A stretch of DNA of 64,000 nucleotides, from the NCBI GenBank assembly GCA_039720395.1, contig CM077828.1, positions 15,908,264-15,972,263 on the forward strand, read 5' to 3'. Within the stretch, counting starts at the first letter, position 1, and each line of letters opens with the position of its first letter. This document shows, piece after piece, positions 12,862-23,180 of the stretch. The stretch is from Liquidambar formosana (Eukaryota; Streptophyta; Magnoliopsida; Saxifragales; Altingiaceae). A program made the translations under genes and the position numbers. Under the pieces are notes generated by a model that saw only the letters and a list, made by a program, of their open reading frames with translations, ran no database searches and had not been told where the DNA came from.

Positions 12862-14255
12862 GTTCCCAATGTTAAAGGTTTTAGGAACAAGCCGTTTCCT
12901 CACTATGAATACCTCGCACTAATCTTTGGAAAGGATCAAGCAAATGGAAAGGGAGCTGAGACAGCTACTGATTATGTAGAGAAGCTAGATGATCTGTCAG
13001 TGCAAGATGATTTGGATTTATTAATATATGACTCAACCTCCTTCAAATAAGGCAAGTGGTAGCAAAAATCCTAGGAAGAGGACTAAAAGTGATGGATGGA
13101 ATTTAGGACTACAGGAAATGGCACAACAATTTGGGACCTTTCTTCAGGATAATAAGGAACAAATGGCTGTGTTGGCAAGTCAGATCGGACAAACTCATGA
13201 CATGGCTGAGCAGAAGGCTACAGTGATGGATGAGCTAAAGAAGCTAGACCACCTTAGCATAAGGGATCGACTTAAAGCAGGCCCGGTTCTGGCCCAGACG
13301 AGCAAGACGGTCGTCTGGGGCCCCCTATTTTGGGCTAAAAAGAAGGGCCCCCAAATACCTATCTCTTTTACTAATTATCAAAGCCCCAAAGTCAGCCCAA
13401 AGGAGAGGCTTCTCCACTTGGCCCAGCAGCACCAGCCCTCCTAGTTTTAAGCAAAAGGAGCCTATTCTATAAGCCCAATTCCAGCCCAAAAGCATTAAAA
13501 CTAAATAATAAAAATATATATATATATACTTTACACGGGAATTAAGGGGCTTTTTAGATCTCATATCAGATCTAAGAGGCTCCCATTCACAAGTCACAAC
13601 GTCTCTCTCCCCTGGCACATTTCCCAATTCACAAACGTCTCTCTCATCTCCTCCCCTGGCTCCCCAATCTAGCAATCCCCATTCACAAGGTGATTATACT
13701 AGGTTAATTAATAATTTTGCATCTAAAAATGCAAGAAGAATAATGTTTAAATAAAACTTTGTTGTAATTGATTAATTTCTTTTGGTATAATAGCTTTAGA
13801 TTTTATTTGGCTATTCGTTTTTTTTTTCTTTTTTGGTGTTGTAAAAGTGGATTTTGTTCAATTATGAAGCAAGAAGTATGTTATATGTATTCTATCTTTA
13901 TAAGTTTTTGTAATCATCTCGTCATTTTAATCTATAAAAACAAATTTTAGTAATTTTAATGCAAACAAACTTTATGTTGTACTTGGTAGTAGGATTTTTT
14001 TTCTTTTTGGATATTTAGAACATTTTTTTTTTTTTTTTTGTGAATATATATAGAAGGAAGAGGGCCCCATTTTAGGAGTTCGCCTAGGGCCCCAACAAAC
14101 TTAGAACCGGCCTTGACTTAAAGTAGCACACTGAGATTGCTCATGACCAAGATAGTGTCAATCTCTTCTTTCGCATGGATATGGATGAGAGAGTTGAGTA
14201 TGTTGCTATGGTGCTTCAAGGTGATCAAGAAATGGTGCTTCAGGGTGATCTTTAG
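12862..14255 (+). pseudogene. Myb/SANT-like domain protein, C-terminal fragment, split by a hAT element
   Basis: 12862-13050 translates to a segment with FRNKPFPHYEYLALIFGKD and GKGAETA. I recall this from the region just after the Myb/SANT-like DNA-binding domain in plant nuclear proteins of that family. The frame closes at 13048 and continues one frame over from 13028 (ASGSKNPRKRTKSDGW, then EELKKL-like helical sequence) to 13277. The hAT element at 13278-14115 interrupts it, and after the insertion the tail continues (FFRMDMDERVEYVAMVLQGD, about 14170-14225) in another frame, ending at 14253-14255. Two frameshifts plus the insertion make it a pseudogene. The N-terminal DNA-binding half was not found upstream. 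Family assignment is from recognition of conserved wording, not a search. Confidence 0.5.
13278..14115. mobile_element. Non-autonomous hAT-type DNA transposon
   Basis: An 838-bp element bounded by the 8-bp direct repeat ACTTAAAG (13270-13277 and 14116-14123). Its imperfect terminal inverted repeats are CAGGCCCGGTTCT at the left and CAAGGCCGGTTCT on the reverse of the right end. An 8-bp duplication and CA(R)GG termini are the hAT signature. GGGCCCC-rich subterminal sequence is present at both ends and the interior is AT-rich. No transposase frame exists. It lies inside the Myb/SANT-like fragment. Confidence 0.85.
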
Positions 14256-15429
14256 ACTTGTGTTGTTTTCATTATTTTGAGTAAGATAGGCTGCTGTTTG
14301 AGTATTTGCAGTAGGATATTGAATACTTGCATGTTATTCAAGTACTGCATAGCTGTTTTCATCTCTTTCTGGTAGTCAAGTTTCTTGTTGTCAATGCCAT
14401 AACTTGAATGACACATGCAGGAGATTGAAAATTGATATCGTTAGATGATCCTAACTATACGGTTCTTGTGTCTATGTTTCTTTACCATTTAAATAAATGC
14501 AATAGATTTTCTTTTGAAGTCAAACCAATAGGGTTAGATTATATCAATTATATCTAACAAGGATATTTACAGGTTTTACCCTTTTACTGGAACCTTTTGA
14601 AGTTTAGGATCAATATCTAAGTTATAATAATTTGTTGGTTTTGATGGGCTTTGAATGCTTTTGAAAGTGATTATTTTTTTAGAAAAAAAGTTTGGCTTGA
14701 AAACCATTATTGGTGGGTTCCAATGCAGTTTTCCTACTTTTGCACTATATAGCAGCATCTCAATGACTTTATTTTGGGTTACTAATTGTGTGAAAGTAAT
14801 TATAATATGATGTATAATTGTTAATTGTTAAGCCAAAATAAATATGTATCTAAAGTTGGGTTGGGCTGCTCCAATTCTAGACTTATCCCATCTGAATCTC
14901 AACCTTAAGCCTCAAATATTATAAACATATCAGCTTTGTAATAATTGGTTCAATTTTTTATATTAAAAAAAAAAAACATAATTAATGCATTTGATTTATG
15001 AAATTAAGGGCATTTTTGGAATAAAAAAGAAAAAAGTCCATTATCCAAGGTAACAATATCACATACCAAACATTGGATTGGATGGCATAATTATATCCTG
15101 CATTATATCTTAACATCTACCAAACAAAAGGGATGGGATAGGCAAGGATAGGCAGGGATATAGTTATTCAGCGGGAGAACATATCCCACCTAGTCGTATC
15201 CAATCCAGACCTTATATCTAGGGTACCAAATGAGGCCTAAGGGTTTGTATGTCAGAAAGAATGAGATGGATTTTATATCAATTGTAGTGCTACCATGATT
15301 GCAGAAAAACTGATGGCAAAGAAAGTGAAATCCAAAATGTAGTATTAAAGTTCAAACTCAAAACTAGTGTTCAGGTTTTTAAAATGCGACTCAAAGGCAA
15401 TCCAAGAGTTTTTGTACTATATAGCAGGG
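14256..15429. other. AT-rich spacer, no gene seen
   Basis: No supported gene. At 15050-15240 a G/A-rich stretch (GGGATAGGCAAGGATAGGCAGG and ACCAAATGAGGCCTA) looks repeat-like, but I could not identify termini or a target duplication. Confidence 0.4.
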
Positions 15430-15534
15430 GCTACTGTCTAGTGCAATGGTAAAAGTTTTGGAAGCAAAAAGAAACATGTACGAATCTTGAGAGTGAATAC
15501 TTTGTACTAAAATGTAAACTGAGACCATTTTCAG
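15430..15534 (+). mobile_element. tRNA-derived SINE-like head, truncated
   Basis: TAGTGCAATGGTA (near 15439) resembles an internal A box and GTACGAATCTTG (near 15479) a B box, about 30 bases apart as in tRNA-derived plant SINEs. The 3' tail is missing: an oppositely oriented SINE-like unit begins at 15552. Confidence 0.4.
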
Positions 15535-15551
15535 CACCCCTCTTGAAACTT

Positions 15552-15756
15552 TTTTTTTTTTTTTTTTTTTTGAATATGAGGAGGTTCCAGATGATTTGCA
15601 CCTTGAATAATCCCCTAAGTACTTGCAGTCTCTCCATTCCACATGTACTAGGCAATTACAGGACAAAGTCTACGAGGGGTGACCTTGAGGGGAAGTGGTG
15701 AGAGTTAAACCCAAGATCTCTTACTTGGAAAAAGGCCTTAAGACCAAAAGCACAAA
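15552..15756 (-). mobile_element. SINE-like element, reversed
   Basis: A T-run at its left end is the A-tail of a minus-strand element. On the minus strand TTGGGTTTAACTCTC resembles a degenerate B box. The unit is flanked by CACCCCTCTTGAAACTT (15535-15551) and CACCCCTCTCAAAACTT (15757-15773), an imperfect 17-bp direct repeat with two differences. This fits a target duplication of an old SINE. Confidence 0.5.
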
Positions 15757-15950
15757 CACCCCTCTCAAAACTTAACCATGGACATGAATTATGTAGATAT
15801 GTAAGTTTGGTCATCATTTGTTTAAGACAGCTGTGGCCCGTGCTGTGGTCTCCCTCTTGACTCTTGGATTAGACCATTTGGAACTTGTGGGCTAGGCATA
15901 ACAAAGTCCAATTTTGGTAATCACTTCGAATTAGTTGGATTGTCAACAAC

Positions 15951-16306
15951 CTAAGAAGCATGACATTGACACGTGACATGGGTACAACATGACACGGATA
16001 TACGGACACATCAAGTCTTCAAAATTTAGGACACGACAAGATGGGGATATGATATTAATTAAACATTTATTTATATATATATAATTACAAAATGTCATGT
16101 AACAATGCATAGATCATATAAAATACATACCTCTGCATTGTTTTTAGAAATTCTAGTTGAGTTGTTCATAGAAAATATATCACAAAAAAGAAAATAAATA
16201 ATAAAAAGAAGGAAAAAAACGTAAAGTAAGAGGTGTCGTGTCGGATGAATGTCGGACAAGTATCGTGTCCGACACATGGACTTTGGGGTAGTGTCTATGC
16301 TTCCTA
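15951..16306. mobile_element. Mutator-type MITE
   Basis: 356 bp bounded by the exact 9-bp direct repeat GTCAACAAC (15942-15950, 16307-16315). Ends are CTAAGAAGCAT at the left and, reversed, TAGGAAGCAT at the right, followed by GACAC-containing subterminal inverted sequence. A 9-bp duplication with no coding capacity fits a MULE-derived MITE. Confidence 0.75.
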
Positions 16307-16545
16307 GTCAACAACTTGAGGAGATTCCACCAAGGGGTGCAAATGTGAAACTGCTTCCTTCTAGTATCAGAAATTGATACTAGCTTGAGTAGAGGAGATG
16401 ATGGACTTTTTGTTGTGGGCTTAACTGACACTTAGCTATTCAGATCAAGGAGGATGTGACCTAGTTCTATATTTCCATTTTTTGCTCTATCTTAAGATTA
16501 AGAATTAAACCCCTAAATGTTAAGGCTGCAATGACCAGGGGATTT

Positions 16546-16882
16546 TCATTGGTGAATTAATGATCTCTCCTCGATTTTAAGAGCTAATATATAAATTTCA
16601 AGGCTTCCTATATTATTGGATAGAGGAATCATCTCACATATAAAAATTTATGAAAAAATACCACGTGGTTTGATCACATCAAAGTTTGATGTTCTGTTTA
16701 ATAGGTTAAATTCTTTTTATCAACTTCGACCAGCCCGTTTGATCAAATTGTAAATTATTTTTTTATAAAGTTTTCTATATGGGACTCTTGAAGAGTTCTC
16801 TATCCAATGGTATAAGTTGTCTTGAAATATATACATTAACTCTTAAAATTGAGAGAGGGCTCATCAATTCACCAATAATAGA
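16546..16882. mobile_element. Long-TIR MITE-like inverted repeat
   Basis: About 110 bases at each end are inverted copies of one another. The outermost is ATTGGTGAATT / AATTCACCAAT, followed by ATTTTAAGAG, TATATAAATTTCAAG and ATTGGATAGAG, each found reversed at the right. About 100 unrelated bases lie between the arms. No clear target duplication, so the superfamily is not assigned. Confidence 0.6.
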
Positions 16883-17530
16883 TGCAAGCTCCTCATGGCA
16901 GCCTTACGCAAGCACCATTTAGATGACATGTTTGTACCACTATGTTATAATGTAATTGCCCTTCCTCTCTTCCTTTATGCCCTTTTTTTTTTTAAGTAAA
17001 AAAAAAAATATATGATAATCCATTATCATGGAAATAGACTTAGAAGTCACAATTGATCTCCTGAAGCCTATTTAGGAATGATATGAATGAAGTGATTTCT
17101 ACACGAATTTATTTTTTTTGACATCCACTGCTCGGAATAACTTCACAAATTTTTATTTTTTTTTTTGACATCCACTGCTCAAATGACATGCAAAAATTGG
17201 TCTCCCTTCTATTTTAAATCCTTATTAAGTTATCTGTTTTATTATTATTTTCAAATGCCTCTACGTATGATGGTTATCTTGTGCAAATTAATAAAAATAT
17301 TTTGTAAGAAAAATGTATATGTAAATTAACAGAGATATCCAAATGCTATAATTTAGCACAATGTGCTCCAATGGTGCAAATGGCATGTAATTTTTTTACA
17401 CAACCACCATTTCCTTCCTTTTTTAAACCCATTTTGTGCTATTTTAGTTCAAGGGTGTGCCAAATATAGCACAAAGGTGAACTATTGCTATTTTTTAATA
17501 CACCCTTTAGCACACTATTGGAACACCAAT

Positions 17531-17569
17531 AAGGTGTGCTATTGCTAAAATATAGTAATAGCACACCTT
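17531..17569. repeat. Strong hairpin
   Basis: Arms AAGGTGTGCTATTGCTA (17531-17547) and its reverse complement at 17553-17569 have one mismatch and a 5-base AAATA loop. Nearby sequence (17355-17590) is rich in GTGCTA/TAGCAC words, so this may be part of a degraded MITE whose ends I cannot place. Confidence 0.6.
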
Positions 17570-17599
17570 TTAACACACCACTGAAGATGCTCTTAGGAC

Positions 17600-19340
17600 A
17601 TACGATAAGAAAACCCAATAAATTTTTAAATCTCAATGCCATAAAATCAAAATGTTTCTTATAAATTACATACATCTAGTAGTGGAAGAATTTATTGTAT
17701 TGAAATACTTCACTTATGCAAGAAATCAAGGAAGACCCACTTCATTCAATTTTAGAACGAAAATCATAAATAACATTTAATATGTACTTATCATATAGCC
17801 ATGAAATGACATATTTAAATAATATTTTTGGAGAACCCTAAATATCGCTTAATGTGTACTTTTTAATTTTTTTATACAGACATTAAATGATATATTCAAA
17901 GAATATACCCTTCTTAAGTCTTTAACACATGATACAAGTAGATGGCAACTATAGTATTACACTCGCAAGAAATAAAATAAAATAAAATATTGCATTACTC
18001 TTTTCCTTTTTCTTTTTCTTTTTTTTAGATGGCAAAAAGAAATGGGCCACTTCCTTTTTTTTCTAAACATCTAATTTTTAATTTGTGTCAAATAGTTGGA
18101 GATATAATAGGTTTATATGTTTTTTTTTTTTTTTTTTTCCAAATGAGCCAAATGATAGGAGAACACATATCCACATAGGGTCAAAATTAAAATTTCTGCA
18201 AACCTTATACGTACCCTTATTGGGATAGGACATGCCATTCAACCACCACCCCAACCTAGATCGGAATGATGTAGACTCTATCTACCACTAAATTCCCTTC
18301 CCTAAAGATATGAAAATAATGGAAAGCCATGGATTTTAGATAAAGTTTGCAATTATGCTAGTCTTACCTTAATAGCTAAGGAGGAAAATGTGAAGGATCT
18401 AGTAAACAATGAACAACTGATTGAGAGTCACATTCTAGCCATAACTTTTTCTAGCTCAGGACCAAGCTTTCTCAATACCAATAATGACTGCTAACTATTC
18501 AGCCTAAAAAACAATTTGCACACCTATATTGAAAGAAAAAGCACTCTTAACAAATTCTCTATGATTTTAGAAAGGGAAATGCTATGTACTCTTTGTTGTA
18601 TTTTTATAAATAAAATACATATTTGTGATTCAAATTATGTTTTATTTATGGGGTGTTATGGCATTTATAATATTTATTTATATTGTCCGTTATTTTGAGT
18701 TAGTGGGCATATTATTGTTGGGGGGGTTACACATTCTTTTGAAAAAAAAAAAAAAAGGTTTTTCCATTATCATTTTTTATGGTTTTTTCTCGTCTTCTTC
18801 TTTTTTTTCTTTGGAATGAGAAAAAACCATAAGAGTTTTAAGAAAACCTTTTTCTCAATCTTTCTTTTCTCTCTATGTATAAACTTCTTTTGTATAAAAT
18901 TCTATCTATCCTTCTTCAATTTTTGTTGCATAGTTTTCATGGAAAGATCTAGAGCTGTTCGGTTCTTTGTACTTGCGAGTGCACGTGTACAACAAACACA
19001 ATTGTTATATCGTGGAGGGTTAGGGCGCTAGAGGACCTAGATGCACCGAGTGATTCACTCCGAGGGGCGCAAATCAATTCTTAAGGACAGTATTCGCACA
19101 CGTCTCAATCGATAAGTCTATTTCTTTTATTATAAATATATTTTTGCATATTTTGATTTTCAACATTCATGCTTTTGTTCAATATTTCCAACAATCTCAA
19201 GAGTTGCATTCGTTAGGTTTTAATCAATTGATATAATTATTTTGGTTTTTATAATTTACATGATTCGTGTGTTAATCAATTGATGTCTCAAGTCTAAGGA
19301 TCATTTGTACCACTATAATAATCAGAAACTGATTGACAGG
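17600..19340. other. AT-rich spacer
   Basis: No supported gene. It contains poly-T/poly-A tracts and an inverted pair TATGGTTTTTTCTC (18778-18791) with its perfect complement about 18818-18831. GC-richer sequence at 18950-19110 resembles retroelement leader but lacks diagnostic termini. Confidence 0.4.
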
Positions 19341-22300
19341 TGTCGCTAGCCCAAAAAAGGAGGGAAAAGGGATTTTCCCTAAGTGTTGGGACGACCCCGG
19401 GTCATCTATTCTATGCTGGGTGTGTGTTGTTTTCATTTCAAGGGCGCCTTGATCGGCCTAGGCATGCAAGCATATCTAGAATAATCAAGGCTATGGAGTC
19501 ACCACCAATCTGGGGGTTTGAGGATGTGACTAGGCATCCTATAGTCAATTCAGAAGGTAGGGGTCATCTGAGATCCCAAAATAAGTCCATTTGAGGGTTT
19601 ATCATCAATAGGCCCATCTGAGGGTCTACTGGAAAAATTGAATGATTCCTAGTGGTCTGTGAGACTAAAGATTGAGGGTAAGGGGGTTTGGTTACGAGTG
19701 GGGAAGGTGTGAGGCACCCCACATTGCCCGTTGGAATCCAACGGTTCCCGATTTCAATGATGTTTCTGATTAAAATCCCATTTGGTATTGTTGATTTCCT
19801 ATACGAATGATTTAACATAAAATACCCTTTTGAAGGGTGGTGAATTCTGTCATTTTGAAAAAGAGATCCTTAAAGGCATTGGAACAAAGTCTTTGGAAAG
19901 TGTTGATATTTGAAAAAGTATGCCTTAAGGTTCTGAATGAAAATTTTATAAAAGGACCACAAATTCGCCTTCCTCCTCTTGGGTATCTTAGGTCAAATTG
20001 ATTAACTCTAAAGTATCCTTCTCTTGCAGTGGTAAAATCAATCCTTTATGAAAGGATGGAAATGGAAATGATGTGAATCCATTTTTAAAGACTTAATATC
20101 AAGTGCGGACCTTTTTTGGGATCTAGAGAGAACTCGAGACTTTTGGAGTCAATGGAATGGGTAAAGAAAATGATGCTTTTAGAAAGCTTTTGAAGTAAAG
20201 GGGATGTTCTCTTTTGAAGAGTAAAGCTCGTCTTTTGAAGGCAGGGGTTCCTTTTGAAGGAAGAAAATGTATTTGATTGAGAAAAGAACACTTTTGGAGT
20301 GTAAAGGGGTTTTGTTTAAACAAAGTGAAAGTGAAACTTTATGATTCTCAATCCATACTAGAAAGGAGATCCTGCATAAATTGACTTGATTAAGATAATG
20401 TTTGTGGAAAGAGGGCGCGCGCCTTTTTAATGAAAAGAATTATCCGAGTCGTTCTTTTGGAATGAACTCGTCAATTAAAACAAATGATGCGCGAGTTAAC
20501 AGTTTGTTTGATGGCAAGAGGTTCTTTTTTAATCAAAATCTTTATTTGATAAAGATGGTAATGTTGTCAAAAATGATTGGTGGGAAGATGGTCCCACGCA
20601 GGTATGAATCTTTCAGCAAGGATTTGAGATGTAAAGAATCACTTTCAATTTAGAAGACTTTTTGAAAAAAGTATTTGGAGCTCTTGGAGCTTAAAGATGG
20701 TTTTGGAGGAAATTGAATCAAATCTTGGTGCGCACTTGAATTAATTGAATAAAATGCAATCGATCAAATCTCCTAAGGATTGAGATTTTACTACGTGACA
20801 TAGGGACATGCAAGAATTCCTGGATTAGGGGTAAGGTGATTCATTGGAATCTGGTGGGTCAATTGATTAAGTCCATTTGATGGTAATAAGCTATTATGGT
20901 ATGGATGAGTTTTTAAGCATTTGATGCTGTAAACTTTTACCTATAGCACGATATATTATCTCGAGTCTTTAGTTGACCCTTATCCACTTGGGAATAGAAT
21001 CGAAATATCAACATAGCATGAAATTTCTAGATGAACATATAAAGATGTCAAAAGATATATAAACATAATCAACCTCGGCAAGGTTTGGAATTCATGAATG
21101 CGATGTTTATTGCTTTGAAAAGCACAAATATATGTACATAAAGTGAAAGGGTCAAGTGACCACAAAAAGAAAAGTGCTCAAACATTGGGGCAAAGAGTCG
21201 CAACGACCACAACCCAGAGGGTAGTGAAAAGCCATAACCTCTAAATAAAGCGGTAAATAAAGCGATAAATAAAGCTGGAAATGTACAAGCAAAGGGGCAA
21301 AGGGTCACAACGACGACAACCCGGAGGATAGTGAAAAGCCTTAGCCTCTAAATAAAGAAAATGAAAAATGAGAACAATCATTTTGAATGAATTTGTCCAA
21401 GTCCTTGTATTTGTCCATTTATCCAAGCATGGGGATATTCAATTAAGTCCGATAAGCTCCGTAGCAAAGGGGATTATTTTATATTCAAGTCGATTATGAT
21501 TACCAACAAGGAAACAAGAAAAGGTTAGTATAAACAATATGCATGCATGCATGAACCTAACCTTGCCAAATTTGATTTTTGTCTAAACATCATCTCAACT
21601 TTTTGATATGCTATAAATTTCCATTTCACACATCACAAATGCAAGCTCACATGCAAGAAAAGGAAATGAAAAATGGGTGCTAGCAGCCTATTGGAATGTT
21701 TTGCATGCAAAGGGGTGGTTTAGGGTCTCCCTGCCTTTAACCCACCATACAGGACTTTGATCCCTCCACGTCACATGTTAGGAGGCCCATGTACGTACTC
21801 AGGGCAAAGGCAAGAAGAGTGACAATCACATATTGAGGTTGCAATTAATAATGAGCTTAATAGGAAATTAAACTAAAAGCTTAGGAATGAAATTTAAAAG
21901 GGAAGCTCACCTAGTATAGGTGATTTCACCTTAGCTTTGACCAAGTTTAATTTTGGCTTGATTGCTCCTTTCCTAGGTTTGAAAACCTCCCTTTGAGATG
22001 CTCCTTTGAAAGCTCCAAGTATGCTTGGAAGGTGGTGGAGTGGTTGTGGATGTGGTGGAGTGAATTAGAGAAGGGAAGTGTGGTAACAGTGAAGTTACCA
22101 GTCAGCAGAAGTGAAATTGCCATTCCGCAGACACGAAATTGATAGTCTTTCTGTAGTAAAACTAAAGCAGAATTTGTATCTCTTTTATGCTATCCAAATG
22201 CAATTTGGATGGTTCAACCCTTGGATTCTCCTTCAAGAACAGCCCCTAAATTTGTGTGAACGGGTTTTTGAGAGGATGTGTGGGTAGGTTTCTTTTTGTG

Positions 22301-23180
22301 GTGGATGGAATTGGATTGGATTTGGGTTGAATGGATTGGTGTTTAGGATGGTTTTCTTTGGATGGAATGGTTAGTATATGGGTTGGGAGTTCTTCGTGTG
22401 AAGATGAGATGGATTAGGGCTTTCTAATTGTGTGTGTGAAGGATGGAATTGGGTTCAGGATTAGAGCTCTCAAGGATTTTTTGGCTAGGATCCCCTTAAT
22501 GAATAAAATTTGGGCTATTTATAGGAAAACATAGACTTTTAGGGGTAAAATAGGTCATTTGAAAGGGCATTTTGGTCACATGGGACATGGAGGGCATTTG
22601 AGCTTTGTTTGATGAAGGAATTACCTCATTTGATGAGGGCAAGATGATCAAAAGGTGGCAAAAGGGCAAACTGCCCATCCACGCTGGCATGGCAGGCGTG
22701 GCCCACGCTAGCCTGGCCAGTATAGGCAGCTAGTCCCATTTAGGGCAGTTGGATTGCGGCTGCAGGTGGCTACAGGCTGCTGCAGAGCCGAAAAGCAAGA
22801 TCTTCCCACGTTGGTTTGGCCAACGTGGGTACACTTATCCCACATTTGTGATGATTTCTCATCATCCCATATGGGAACTTGTAATCTTAGGCAGCTAAAA
22901 GGTGTGGGGCCACTAAGATGGGCCTATGGTAGTGGTCTACCCTACTGTGGGGCCGAATGATCGTGCGATCGCATTCAATCGACGATTGGGTGGAATCCGA
23001 CCGTTGGTCTTGAATGGGGATTGAAACTTTGGGTTCCTAAACTTGGTTTGGGACCAAAGAGTGGAGAGTGCACCCTCTAGGGTGGGATTGAATGGTCCGG
23101 ATGTGAGCATGATGCTCATAGGGTTCTGCAATTAGGGTTTTGTTGATCGTGAGCCAAACGAGGCCCGATCTTCGATCAAA
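19341..23180 (-). mobile_element. Probable LTR of another retrotransposon family, minus orientation
   Basis: About 3.8 kb without genes, ending abruptly at the Tat 5' LTR (23181). A minus-strand TATAAATA box lies at 22516-22523. On the minus strand, the GGGTGCC word near 19710 resembles GGTGCCCCAATTCACC of the Tat LTRs here. Inside are a two-copy direct repeat (21185-21250 and 21291-21357) and a CTTTTGAAG-rich stretch at 20110-20330. TGTCGC at 19341 could be an LTR edge. No PBS or partner LTR was found, so a solo or truncated LTR is the best guess. Confidence 0.35.

Noticed and set aside
19000..19110. GC-richer block as a possible LTR or gene leader
   Set aside because: No PBS, terminal TG/CA pair, or coding frame could be tied to it.
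22300..23180. Search for the missing left part of the Tat 5' LTR here
   Set aside because: No TGTCACACNCC start and no homology to 39895-40273 or 43537-43884 was found before 23181.
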